Source: Thuidium tamariscinum
Taxonomy: Eukaryota > Streptophyta > Bryopsida > Hypnales > Thuidiaceae
Reading direction: 5' to 3'
Assembly: GCA_947034885.2 (NCBI GenBank)
Contig: OX344749.2
Span: forward strand, 32,545,182 to 32,609,181
Length of the DNA: 64,000 nucleotides
Position 1 is the stretch's first letter. The number at the start of each line of letters is the position of its first letter. Shown here piece after piece: positions 1 through 11,348 of the stretch. The notes beneath the pieces are model-generated. The model did not search any database. It worked only from the letters and a program-made list of their open reading frames with translations, and had not been told where the DNA came from. A program made the translations under genes and the position numbers.

Positions 1-545
1 GCTGACGCCGAAACCTTGCACCCGACGGAGACCGCCATAGCTACCAGAATTCCAACCTCGCAAGCAATGCAATGCTCAACACTGAAAACATCAACAGTCG
101 CATGCACGCATGATGGCCGAGCACCTACTTGCGACGACGTATGAAATAGTTGCACTCACATTTCCTCCAGCCACATACGGTTTTGGGTGTCCCGCGCCGA
201 GAGCTTGGGCCCATTAGATTGGGATGCATCCGAGAACTGGATGAAGGCCGGAAATTGGGATCGATTGGTGGCGCAGGGGATAAGATGTCCAGTAAGAATT
301 GAAAGTCGCGCTTGTGGGAGACCTGTGCATGCTTGGGATAGACTCACTCCCGAGCCCGTATCTGTGGTTCCAATGGTTCCAATATGTTGCTCGATCGTTC
401 ACTGGAGATATAAATGTTTCGATCCTGGGAGACTAACTACATATAATCTGGTAATACTAATCAAGGTTGGTGAAAATTTCAACTTCTTTCGTAAATAATC
501 TTGCGACATCCCTCACCAGGAATTAATGGGCTCCAAATATGAAAT
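1..545. other. No recognised gene; moderate-GC left edge
   Basis: This stretch is richer in G+C than the DNA to its right. Short open frames exist on both strands around 156-498, but none has recognisable protein similarity or splice structure. It could be the end of a gene or element outside the window. I see no promoter, RNA gene or repeat in it. Confidence 0.4.
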
Positions 546-964
546 AGGGGTTGTCACGGCACCTCCAGGTTCCAGATTTTCCCAGGGAATGGAAGGAAAA
601 AGTGAGCCAATCGGGTTGCTGGATGCCGGAGTTGCCGTGACACCCCTTCCCAAGGGCAGAAGATGAACCCTGAGGTTCGTTCACCTCTCACAGACCTGGC
701 TGAAAACGTCTACGCGCTTGTTAGCCTCTGATTGCAGCAGAGGGGCAAGAAAAGTGCCGCAACAGGGTGAAACTACTAGCGGAAGATCAAACTTTCCCAG
801 GGAATGAATCCCAGGGAACGATTAAGCACCTGCGGAGGTGAAGAGAGCTACAGTGATTTTCCCAGGGAATGAATCCTAGGCCTAACACGGAAGACAAATG
901 GAAACCTGCCATGTGGACGTTCTCAGGGAATTCCACAGCAAGTGAAGGTGCCGTGACAACCCCT
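546..964. mobile_element. Non-autonomous inverted-repeat element, copy 1 (about 0.42 kb)
   Basis: The element begins AGGGGTTGTCACGGCACCT and ends with the exact reverse complement, a perfect 19-bp terminal inverted repeat. A T precedes it and an A follows, so a TA target duplication is possible but not proven. A degenerate internal copy of the terminus lies at about 632-651, so the first ~105 bp is itself a small inverted-repeat unit. No coding capacity is seen. It is a MITE whose superfamily I cannot fix. A second copy follows 68 bp downstream in the same orientation. Confidence 0.75.
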
Positions 965-1032
965 AATGATCAATAGGAGATAATGTACAGATTTCCATCT
1001 TCTCTTGTAGACACAGTTTGAGACGAACCAAT

Positions 1033-1466
1033 AGGGGTTGTCACAGCACCCCTCCAACTTCCAGATTTTCTCAGCAAATTGAGGAAAACCAAGAGCCAAT
1101 AAATTTACTAGAAGTCTGAGGTGCTGTGACACCCCTTCGGAATGTCGAGGATGAATCCATGAGGTTCGTTCACCTCGAGTGAGACTTAAACCTCAGGGGT
1201 TCACCAAGTGAGGTTAAATTTCATTGTGCACTTGTTAACCCTAAACTCAAAATAGTGTAGTGGAGGAGTGAAACCCCGAAGCAAAGGATCAAACTTTCCC
1301 AGGGAATGAATCCCAGGGACCGATTAAGCACCTGCATAGGTGAAGACAACTACAATGGGTTTCCTAGGGAATGAATCCCAAGCTTGACATGGTAGACGAA
1401 TGGAAACATGCCATCTGCACATTCCCAGACCATTTCACAGCAAGTGAAGGTGCCATGACAACCCCT
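1033..1466. mobile_element. Non-autonomous inverted-repeat element, copy 2
   Basis: This is a second copy of the element at 546-964 in direct orientation and slightly longer (434 bp). Its termini are AGGGGTTGTCACAGCACC and the inverse of AGGGGTTGTCATGGCACCT. The internal subterminal repeat (about 1118-1137) and the motif CCCAGGGAATGAATCCC are shared with copy 1. The divergence between copies shows they are not a recent tandem duplication. Confidence 0.72.
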
Positions 1467-3253
1467 AATGTTGTTGCTCCTATCGTGGGTGCTCCTATCA
1501 TGGGTGCGGACAAGCCCTGGAACAATTAACCTTGGAATGCCGGGCCTATAACCCCTGGTTTTAGGCCTCAATGCCTATCACTCAAATCATTGCCATTTTT
1601 AAGTAGATATTTATGAAATTTGTTATATTTATTTTTCAGCAATGAAGCTACATGTCTTCTGAACTTCACCAAACAATTAGATTTTTTAGAGGAAAATTGA
1701 ATTTTCTAAGAATATTTGAAGAAAAAAGAAGAAAAAATCACATCAAATAGAAAATTATTCCAAAAAATCTGAAAATTTTACCATGTGTGTACATTACAGT
1801 GAAAAATATCATGGTGTAAACTCAATTTCTTTGTCTTTCTACAATTAGAATACCAAGGACATTGAAAATACATCCAAAATTTAAATTGCAATAAAATATG
1901 CAATATTATGAATTTTTCAAAAGTTCCAATTGGATTAGAAACTAGAGTACATGGCCTTCATTTCATTAGTTGGGCTCAAACTTAGAAAATGTCATTTTCA
2001 AAGAGAAATTTCAGATTTAGAGTGAAGAGCAAAATACATTGAAATAACAAATTTTGTCATCCGTTTTTTTTACTTACTTCTCATTCATGTGAAGACAAAC
2101 ACTAGCAAGACTACAAACTGAATTAGGTGTCCTTCATAACCCTCCACAAAAGGTGAACAAGCAAAGAATGGATGAAAAAACGCTTTCAATCTTTGGAGAG
2201 AGGGTGTTCAGCTCATCCAAACACCACAGAATGGCGCCGGCAGCATTTAGTTGGTAACTTGCTATATAGACATCTCCTTGAAGTCTTTGTATATACAAAC
2301 AAGCTGATAAATTAATTATAATTATACATGGTTCCATCAAATTAACGACTATGATACAATCATGCTCAAATTATTCTCTGAGGATTATTCCTGAAGGAAC
2401 TGAAGAATTAGGTGTAGATTATTCCACATACTGTAGTGTTACAATACTGATCTTGATAAGCTTTGGACTTAAATTATCCAATGTATGAACTCAGTCAGTG
2501 AAAGGTCGACTGTTTGATGAATTCGCTACCTATCTTATTTGGGTGGCATCAGGAACTTCAAGGCATGTGAATATAGCGCCATGATGGTGCAGTGAAATGC
2601 AATCAAGTAAATTTGGTGTCAACATAACATTGAGTAGTAGTCTGTCACATTGCCTCCCAGTGGATGAAATGGTGTGGAATATCCCACACCATTCAGTAAC
2701 TAAAGTTGCAAACTTCAAGAAATGTCAAATTAAATTAGGTGATGGGGACTTCACAAAGGGAAAGGCAGTCCTTCTATGGGCTACTGAATGTTATGAACCC
2801 CCATACCAACTCAATATGGAGAAAATGGTACCTACATTGTCAAAATGCAGCCTTTGGTATCAAAATAGCACCAAAATAGTATGGCCCAACTTTTCTGATG
2901 GGGGTCTTCTTGCCAAAATCAACCATCCCTGTTGAAATTGAATCACATGTTTTGAGGTCAAATTAAGTTTTAAATTAAGTAAATTTTGGGAAAAGAAAAA
3001 AAAGTATTACATAACATCATGCGATTGGTTGAGGATGATGTGGATCTCTCAAAATCCTATACAAATTGCCCCTTATTGAATTTAACCTTCATTTAGCCAC
3101 CATTGCAAGTGTTGCAAGATTGATGAAGATGCCAAAAAATGCTATATTTTTAAACTAACAATACTTATTGGTTCATTTGTCTTATATAGTGTAGTATTCG
3201 TAAGAAAGTTTTTGCAAAAAAATTAACCGTGAGTCAAATTGTAAGGGTGGCAT
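1467..3253. other. AT-rich intergenic stretch, no gene recognised
   Basis: Mostly AT-rich sequence. A 112-codon open frame at 2597-2935 (+) has no recognisable domain, no convincing splice context and lies between low-complexity tracts, so I do not call it. No RNA genes or terminal-repeat elements were found here. Confidence 0.4.
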
Positions 3254-3257
3254 GTTG

Positions 3258-3980
3258 GAGTGATTGCAAGAAACACTTGTCCTATTTGTTGCGATTGGCT
3301 GATTTTTTTGGGAGAACTTTAAAATTAGAAAATTAATTTGAAAAAGATTTGAAAAATATAAATAATGTATACACCTCTAAGATGAAAGTTTTCACCAAAG
3401 GAAATGAATAGAAATTTTTTCTAAGTAGGAGAACTTGAAAAGTGCCATACCTCAAGAAAATACATATCTTCATGTTTTAATTAGGGAAGAATAGTAAAAA
3501 ATAAATATTTTCAAAAAATAAAGAGTGTTTATTTGAAACAACTTTATGGAGGTGGTCATTCACCAAAAAAACTACCAAAATAATATTTTATATATTTCAA
3601 AATACCAACAAAAAGGAGCTCACTTTGTAGACCTCTACACAACATAAAAATAATTTTTTTCAAAATCCCTCATATGGAGAGCTGTAAGTCTATTAGAAGA
3701 CCATCTCATCCAAATTTTATCTTAAAATCATTAAAAAAGGGTACTCCATAGTACTAAAAAACCCTAAACTATAAAGTGTGACATCCAATTGGGGTCTATT
3801 TTTGGATAGTAAATATTTTTTGAAAATTATGAAAAAATTAGGGAAGGTTTATGATAGTTATGAGTAACTTCTCTACAAATCTTAAGTCAATCTAAACCAA
3901 AACACAAAAGTTATGGCCAAAAAAGAGATTAGCACACATAGTGTGACACAAAATAGGACAAGTGTTTCTTGCAATCGCTT
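3258..3980. mobile_element. Non-autonomous element of the 13.7-kb transposon family, copy A (723 bp)
   Basis: The termini contain GATTGCAAGAAACACTTG followed by TCCTATTT in inverted orientation at both ends, flanked by a 4-bp duplication GTTG (3254-3257 and 3981-3984). The interior is AT-rich and non-coding. It matches the interior of the element at 40155-41240 in opposite orientation. The same terminal sequence, with 4-bp duplications, bounds the large coding element at 5591-19332, and the first ~230 bp are related too. It is therefore best read as a deletion derivative mobilised by that family's transposase (inference). Confidence 0.75.
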
Positions 3981-4137
3981 GTTGCTAAAAAATGTCTCCC
4001 ACTCTTTAAATGATTCCTAACCCTCTATTAATGAGAATGTCTAAACTTGATTGGGATTTGACTAAAAATTACTCCAAAAAATCACATTCTTCATTAATCC
4101 TTCTCCTATGTCACATAAATGGATTTCTGAGGCGCAT

Positions 4138-4690
4138 TATTGGCATCAAACGAGTTTTTGGCCTCCAGTAGTCTATTTCAAGTAGGGTTGTTCTGCCGGA
4201 CAGTGCGACATCGCGACAGACAGACGTCACGCAACGTCTAGTAGAGCCCTTGTGACGTCTCATTGACTAAAAATCAAGTTGACTTAAAAATAAATCATTA
4301 GAAATTTAAAATTTTGACATGTATAAGTTGGGTTTCAATTAAGTGTTTCAATTTTATGAATACATATTACATTCTTCATTTAGGTTGATAGTAATAGTAA
4401 GATTTTCATTTTTTTGAGCTGCTGAAAATGGACTTTTGCGACAAGGTGGGACGCCCTTCGTAACAAGTTGTCACCGTAACACGCGACATTGGATGTCGTA
4501 CACGACACCCAAACCCAAAAATATGTTCGACAAGACAACCCTGATTTCAAGGGTGTTCCCTAAAACTATTCCCAATGCTACAAAGCAATGACTATTGGTC
4601 TACATTTTTTAATTTAAAAAAAATTTTAATTTTAGAATGTATTAAGAAGTAAAAAATGATTTAAAAACAACTTCAATTTTAAAAAATTAA
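4138..4690. mobile_element. Degraded ATTAGAGG-type MITE interrupted by a hAT-type insertion
   Basis: Both sides of the hAT-type insertion (4183-4543) match one MITE family seen elsewhere in the window. The left part resembles the first ~45 bp and the right part reads into the GTGTTCCC and CAATGCTA-like interior of the copies at 33200 and 40882. Removing the insertion and one 8-bp duplication makes the family sequence continuous. The right terminus is not recognisable. Confidence 0.5.
4183..4543. mobile_element. hAT-type MITE with 8-bp target duplication
   Basis: The element starts TAGGGTTGTTCTGCCGGACA and its other end, inverted, reads CAGGGTTGTCTTGTCGAACA. It is flanked by exact 8-bp duplications ATTTCAAG (4175-4182 and 4544-4551). 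A TAGGG/CAGGG terminus with an 8-bp target duplication is the hAT superfamily signature. It is 361 bp long with no coding capacity. It is rich in TGTCG/CGACA motifs, which are unusual for this AT-rich region. Confidence 0.85.
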
Positions 4691-5586
4691 TTAGTAATTA
4701 CTAATTAGTTAAGATAATCAGTTAATTAATATTAACTAACTTGGCAATCACTTGCCTATTTCAAATTGTTTTATAGGATGTAGATTCTTTATTACAACAT
4801 TGCATTACAACCATTGGGGTTGGCATTTTGCAATTCCACAACTAAATTCTTAGCAATTTTGTAATTTGAATCATTCTCTATTTCTTTCTACTTTCTTTTT
4901 GTGTCATCCAAAAAAGTCTTGAAATGATCGTGACTTTGAAACAAAATTGCCCCACATGCCATATATTAATTGGTGAAAGGAAAATTAGGAATGAAACTCA
5001 AAATGAACTCCATTTTGAATCCAAAATGAGGATGATCTCATAGGTGAAGAACCCTATAATTGCTCCCACCTTCTAATTAACTCAATTGGGAGATTTCTAG
5101 TGAAATTTGCTTGGTAATAACTTGCCCTACTAAAATTTTGTTTCATAAAATTTTCAAGGTAATGTTAAAGACTTCATTTGAGTTATTCGTAAAGTACCCT
5201 AAACTGGGGTTTAAACCCATGAGTTTTGTGAAATAGCTGGTTGAGTTAAAAAAGTCAAAATAAAAGTGGGTATGAAACTTATTTTTCCATCAAAATGGTG
5301 CCAAAAAAAGTTTGGTCCCCACTTTTGAAATCGTTTGACATAAGGATCTTGCAAAAAAATTTGACGCTTCAACTATAGTTGCCTTCTTAACTTCAAAAAA
5401 AGTCATGCCCAAAGTAGGGGGGACTTTACAAATAACTCAATTGTCTACAAAAATCTTTATTGATTTGGAGGGCCAAAATTTACAAGACCATAGGGGATGA
5501 ATACTTTTAGACTACACTAGGGATAGTCAAGCCTCCTCCTAGAAGAAAATTTTCTTGTAGAATGAGAAGTTGGTGAGAGAATAGAG
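4552..5586. other. AT-rich intergenic stretch with a piggyBac-type fragment
   Basis: About 4785-4910 resembles, in reverse, part of the piggyBac-type elements found at 28346, 47251 and 53616 (shared TTTGAATCATTCTCT-like segment). The rest is AT-rich sequence without recognisable genes, ending at the target duplication of the large element. Confidence 0.4.
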
Positions 5587-6499
5587 AGCTGGGTGGTTGC
5601 AAGAAACACCGGTCCTATTTCCCGTCACAATTGAAGTGACGTTCTTGTTTTTTGCAATAACTTCTGAAGATTCAATGTTTTGGAAATGAGAAAATTAGTG
5701 GACCTTTCTAACTTGACGTTTGTCAGATTCCTTATTTTCCAGAAAAAAACAAAAAACATTGACTAATTAATTTTGAATTTCCTTAATTTGTCACAAACTG
5801 GGGTTTAGGGTTTTTTACTACGTTTGCTGTATCCAAATCGAATGATGAGCATCTGCAATTTCTAAGGCCTATACATACATCATAAAAGCATCTATCTATG
5901 AAGATAGATCCTTGTTTTTTTTCCCAAGATGCCCTCCATGCTCTAGCGAATAGGGGTTGCTATGTAGCTCGTTTCTAGGCAAAGGAAAAAGTCAAAACAC
6001 AATTTCCTTGGCTCACATGGCACAAGCATGAAGTTATTCAAAATGGCCATAATTAAATTTTATTTCGTGGATACTCTAATCATTTATTTTTAATTACTTA
6101 ATGGAATCCGCTATTTTTGGATCAATTTTGTGACCCTGCGCTACCATAGTACTGATCCATCGTCCATAGTACTTCGTAGTACTCCTAACAGGGCCCACCT
6201 CTGTTCAAAATTGGACACGTGCCCTACTGACTTAATCCTCAGTGCAGCCGCCCATTTTTCTCATTAAGGCCATTTCAGCCGCCATGCACTGAGCTACGCG
6301 ATCGACGATCCATGGCGGCGTAGGGGCTTCTGCGATTGAATGGTCTTCTGAGGCTTAGGGTTGTAGCGAGACTTCCTGAATTCGTGATGAAGCATGCTTA
6401 GAATTTGAGATAGGAGTTGCACGTCTAGAATGTTGGCATCAAAATTGGCTTCGGATTGTACTTTGTAGTCCATTAACGACTCCTAGAATTCATTGCTTA

Positions 6500-9400
6500 T
6501 GGAGGAAGACGGAGAACCAAGCGAGCCGATACAACAACAACCTAGAATTGGGAGGCCAGGTCCGCCGTCCACGCACCAGACAAGCTGCGAAAGACACTGC
6601 GGTGCTAGAGCAATGAATCCGAGCTCGAGAGAGGCAACGAGTTAGTCGGGCAAGGCGTGACTTTGTGAATTTCATACGAGAGGTGGCAGAAGCATCCGAT
6701 AGCGATTCAGCTGAAGATGATGATGGCGATCATGATCAGGCTGTATACCGGAGTACGGTGAACAGACATGCAGACCGCATTTCTAGCAGCCTGATAGATC
6801 GCCTCATGCGACTTGACAATGCTGAGCTTCGTGCTGCAGTTCTGCACAAGGTTTTCACGGATGTACACATCCGGCCCCTTCTTCCCGATTATTATCCAAC
6901 GCCCAGAGATGCGAGGGCAGAGCGGCAGATTCTCGTTAATATCCGCGCTGAGTTGCAGCGGACCAAAGTTCCTCATAACTCAGGTAAACTAGCAAGGAAA
7001 CGTTCAATATTGGAAGCTGTTGTTTCGGAGTTTGAAGCAGACTTCAGTAAGTTTCACAGAATTCTTGGAACGAAGAAATCAAATGTCATGGGAGCTGCCG
7101 AACAAGTCCGCACAGCTAGCGTGGATGGGAATAGCAGGTTTTTCATTTCCGCAAGAAGGAAGCGTCAAGGAGGTATTGCTGACGATGTGAAGTTAGCTGT
7201 GAGTATTTGGTGGATTGAAGAAACCCGTGTGAGCCCTAACTGAAAAGACATTAGACGAAAGCGACTAGGGCGCAATTTGTATAGCATCCACCCTACACAT
7301 CTTCTCATGGAGACTTAGGTTAAACCTCTCTTTCTTTTTCTTTCAGTTGTGCTCCCTGTCGCTCAATGTAGCTGAACACAATTTGCTAGTTAAGAAGCGC
7401 TTATCGGCACATATTCTTGTACATCGTATTACACTCCGTGTCTTCAAAGAGCACAGTACTTCTAGTACTCTCCAATAGTACATAGTGCCTCATTGTACCT
7501 TGTACATCGTATGAGTTCATATTATCCCACCATTATCATGTGGTATTGCTCCTTCTTACATAAATGGTGTACTTCATATGTCCTCTTGAAACCGTCCTTT
7601 TATTCTGAATTTCTTATAGTGCAGTTTCTCTACATTCTTGCTCTTGCAGTGTCCCTAAGTAATGATGGCAGTACGTAAGAAGGGCTACGGATAGTACTTG
7701 CATGTATTGTTATTAGGACATGCTTTAGTATTTCTAATCAAAATGTGGTCCTACTTGTAGAATCAAATCCAGGCTGAAATCACTAAAATTGAAGTCAGTC
7801 ACTAGTTATGAAGCTCTCAGTCCTACGTTGAGTCTTAAGCCATCCTACAGAATACTTAGATTGCCTTCGTTGATGCTTGTAGTTACTAAAGAGGTCTTCC
7901 TAAGTATCTAGGGGACATTGAACACTTCAAGTAGTACTTTTCCTAGTGCACTGAGAAATGAATAATACTTGTCTACTTGTTTTGAGTGGTACCTTCTAAT
8001 ACAGCGTGCTCCAAAATTTGTATGCAGTCCTACACTTCGAGGAAGTTCAATACTTTCTGTACCTTCCTCAGTGTTACAATTCTGTTCTAGGTAACTTAGT
8101 ACTGGAGAAGACAACTTTAAACGTTCTCACTATCTTATATAATACTCAACAGTATTCATTGTAGTACTTGGTATGAGCTACTATAGTACTATTGACAGTG
8201 CTTCGTAGTACTGAGAAGCACATGTATAGTACTAAAGTGTGCTTTCTAGGTCTCATGTAGTACTACTTTAGCAATGCTGTCCACCGTACTTAAGAACTCA
8301 TGCTCGGACTAATGGCAAGCACTTCCAAGTTGAATGATGTCTGGAATACACGTTTTTATTTATCTTCTCAAGTGCACACCTATATGTACAGACTACAGTC
8401 ACATGACATTCATGGCAGACCATTTTCATCATCATTCCAATGTAAGGAACTTTTAGACTACATATTCTACTTCTTTGCAGACAATATAGACCTTACCATG
8501 TTCGAGTGCACTAACTCTCTTGTGTACACTTGTGTAGAAACTACTATATGAGCGTTTCATGACTGTCCATCCCGACTATGTCATTATGAACTGATCTTTC
8601 TACAGTCTGCGACCGTTCTTTGTCATCAAGTGCAAGGAGCGTAACGTCTGTTGCTGCCGTTATCATGTGCAAGTGCTGTTTCTTTTGGAGGCGCTGAATG
8701 CTTTCCGTGATCCACTGACTACGATACACTTCCTTGTCGAGTGCCGCTGCCAATGTGTGTTGTGCTCTGTCGTCCACGGTGGAGACTATGCCCTTGGACA
8801 TGCACACTTCTCCGGAGTCATTGCGATGTGGGAGTCGATGCTTTGTCCGAAGGCTGAAGATTCTGAGTTTCATCGACCACAGTGCTTGCTGGGGGAATGC
8901 AATGCATGTGGTGTTGCTTCCTTCAACGTGTGCCCACTGGAAATGGAGAACTTGCCAGCACTGAGCATACAGTGGAAGCAGTTCCAGTACGAGGTTGTTG
9001 GAGTGTCTACAAATAGAAGCCCGAAAAAACGAATAAAGGAGGTTCAGCGGACAACTACCTTCTCTGAGTTCATGGACTTCTTCAAGCCAACCGTTCAACG
9101 TTTCATCCGCCACAATTTTCAGGCTAGATGGCAATCAAATCAAGCTAAGTTACTTCGAGAATCTCTTAAGAGATTCACTGTAATGACTCACATTGACTTC
9201 GCAGAGAACTATACTTTCCAGGTTCAAAATGAAATTCAGTCTTTGTATTTCAACTCTACCCAGGTTACGATTCTTGTCCAAGTTACATACTATGTTGCTT
9301 CAAGCTTACCAGATTTGGATGAAGACACGGACTTGATCAGGGAGACCCATTACTACATCTCAGATGACCGCAGTCACGATACTTTATTTGTTCAGCATTG

Positions 9401-10822
9401 TCTCCTACAGCATTGGCGTTTCTTGAGAACACAGAAGTTTACAGCACTCAACCACTACGTCTTCAGCGATGGTTGTGCAGGCCAATTCAAAGGCTGCCGA
9501 TCTCTTTACTTTGTTGCCAGGTATTACTGAACTCAGTGATTTTTTAACTATGTTCCCCTAGTTCTCATAAACAAATGCAATACTATGCTGAAGTACTTGC
9601 AGTTGCGGTATAGTCGGATACTCTTTCGTGAATAACTTCTAATTTTCAGTGGTCGTCATCGTCTCTTTCCTGACTGCTGCTGTTGAACCTCTCTTATTTG
9701 TCTTCTACAGATATCCTTCGCTCACTGCAGGTTGTAAAATGATGTGGAATTTCTATGGATCTGGACATGGGAAAGGAGAATGGGATGGCGCTGGCAATGT
9801 TGTGAAAAGAGCTTTGCGTTCCGAACAACTTCTGAATCCACAGCGAACTCTGCAGAATGCTCGTCAGTGCGTCACTTTCCTGGATGGTGCTCTCGGTGGC
9901 TAAGTTCCGGGTAATCGAGATGGAGTCAGGTGTCCTTCTACACCTCCTTGTATTTCGATGATAATGTCCAATTCGCTGTTGCTCTAAGTATTCTCCTTTA
10001 TGGATGGCTTAGTTTTTCTTTGTAATGATTTGCAAGTTCTACTCTCTACTGTGAATGATAGACATCACGCTTGCTTCGGCTCATGCACACTAACAATGGC
10101 TACTTTTTTCTTTCCGTAGGTCTTACCGATACTTCCACTACGTTGATGCTGCAGAAGTGGACTGTAGCAACCAACATTCTTGTGACCAAATTCCCGGGTC
10201 ATCAAAATTGCACTCCGTTTTTGCTAACAACCAGAATGACCCTACTAAGCTCTTAGTCAGAGGTTTGTCTTGCTTTTGTAGCCCATGTCTGGAAGAAAAT
10301 TTCTGTCATTGCGAAAACCAAGAATATGTGGATGCTTGGAAAGCTGTCAAGATTGAAGGCCGCAATGTACAATTGGGACCTACTGAAGTAGCACTAGAGG
10401 AAGGTGAAGACCTTTGGGATTGGGACTATAGCGGAGAAAGTATGGGTGATTTGGTGCAAGTTGGCGACAATTTTGCTGTCCCGGCTGCTGCAGAGAACGA
10501 TGAAGGGGTGCCGTTCTACATTTTGCAGTGCCAGCGGCCTAAGAGAGTACTCACGGAAGCCTTGGTTTGCACATGGGGAGGGGAGTTTGAAGCAGGAGAT
10601 TCTATACTGACAGGAACATACTACCAAAAATGGGGGCGCAAAGACATGCACAACTATGTGTACCCGAGGAATTCACAAGTGGCCCACTTCGATGCCACTA
10701 GTGTCCTAGCCTGCAAATTCCAAATGACACCAAGGCAGCACCAAGTTAAAGGAGGTCACCGAGTGTACACACTAGTAGATGAGACGGTTGATGTAATCAA
10801 CAGTGCACTTGATTCTGACTGA
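6500..10822 (+). pseudogene. DDE-type transposase-like gene, spliced, decayed
   Basis: Exons by frame and splice sites: about 6500-7318, 8538-9520, 9711 to about 9886, and 10120-10822. The second exon has cysteine-rich segments (VCCCRYH; CRCQCVLC; CLLGECNACG) and then HIDFAENYTFQVQNEIQS. A second acidic motif is FSDGCAGQ, and GSGHGKGEWDGAGNVVKRAL follows in the third exon. This order (DFAENY, SDGCAGQ, HGK..DG.GG.VKR) matches a widespread uncharacterised protein family of invertebrates that I recognise by motif; D in the first two motifs and D/E in the third suggest an RNase H-fold transposase (inference). The last exon encodes a ~230-residue tail of unknown role ending at a normal stop. In-frame stops at 6614 (TGA), 7241 (TGA), 7316 (TAG, at the exon end) and 8592 (TGA) break it; the first exon also changes frame relative to an ATG at 6499. 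Exon 1 and exon 2 join in phase across a 1.2-kb intron rich in AGTACT. Confidence 0.7.
7319..8537 (+). repeat. AGTACT-rich intron of the transposase gene
   Basis: The hexamer palindrome AGTACT, often as TAGTACT, occurs about eleven times here, for example at 7455, 7464, 7693, 7933, 8098, 8163, 8185, 8228 and 8259. Further clusters lie at 6148-6183, 13.87-14.10 kb, 16.26-16.77 kb and 19252-19266, all within the 13.7-kb element. Only scattered single copies occur elsewhere in the window. Such interspersed short motifs resemble the transposase-binding subterminal repeats of CACTA and Mutator elements, but their function here is unknown. Confidence 0.6.
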
Positions 10823-11348
10823 ATTGATTTGCCTACCTTTCTTTTGAATGGAAGCTTGCATCCAAGAACTGAACCTACTCTGATGGCAGTACTTGTTGGT
10901 TGAGAGCTAGGACTACATACCTACAACTTTGTGAAGCTGAAAGTGAGTACAAACAAAGTTTGAGTAGAACAAAAAAAATGTTTAGTTAAGAAGTGAAGTG
11001 TACATTTAGGAACTCCTACCATGACATGGAAAATACAGAGTACTCAGTGAAGGGAAACTGGAAGAACATTTGCTATTGGAATAACCATGTCTTCAACTCC
11101 TGAACCCAATATGCATTTCAAGTTGAACACTGAATATGCACAAAGAATTGTGTGTCATAACGTCTACATTTCAGTACATATGGTTTGTCTTCTATAATTC
11201 CATCAGATTACAGAATGTATAGGGTCTACAGAGGATGGCATTCTTTCATAATTCAACACTATCAAGCTGAAGACATGTACAATACATATTCAAAAATAAG
11301 TGAGGTCAACTTGCCAATTGACATCCGCTTCTAATAATTCAGAAGACA

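Noticed and set aside
2597..2935. A 112-codon frame on +
   Set aside because: No recognisable domain, no neighbouring exons, and AT-rich repeat-like surroundings.
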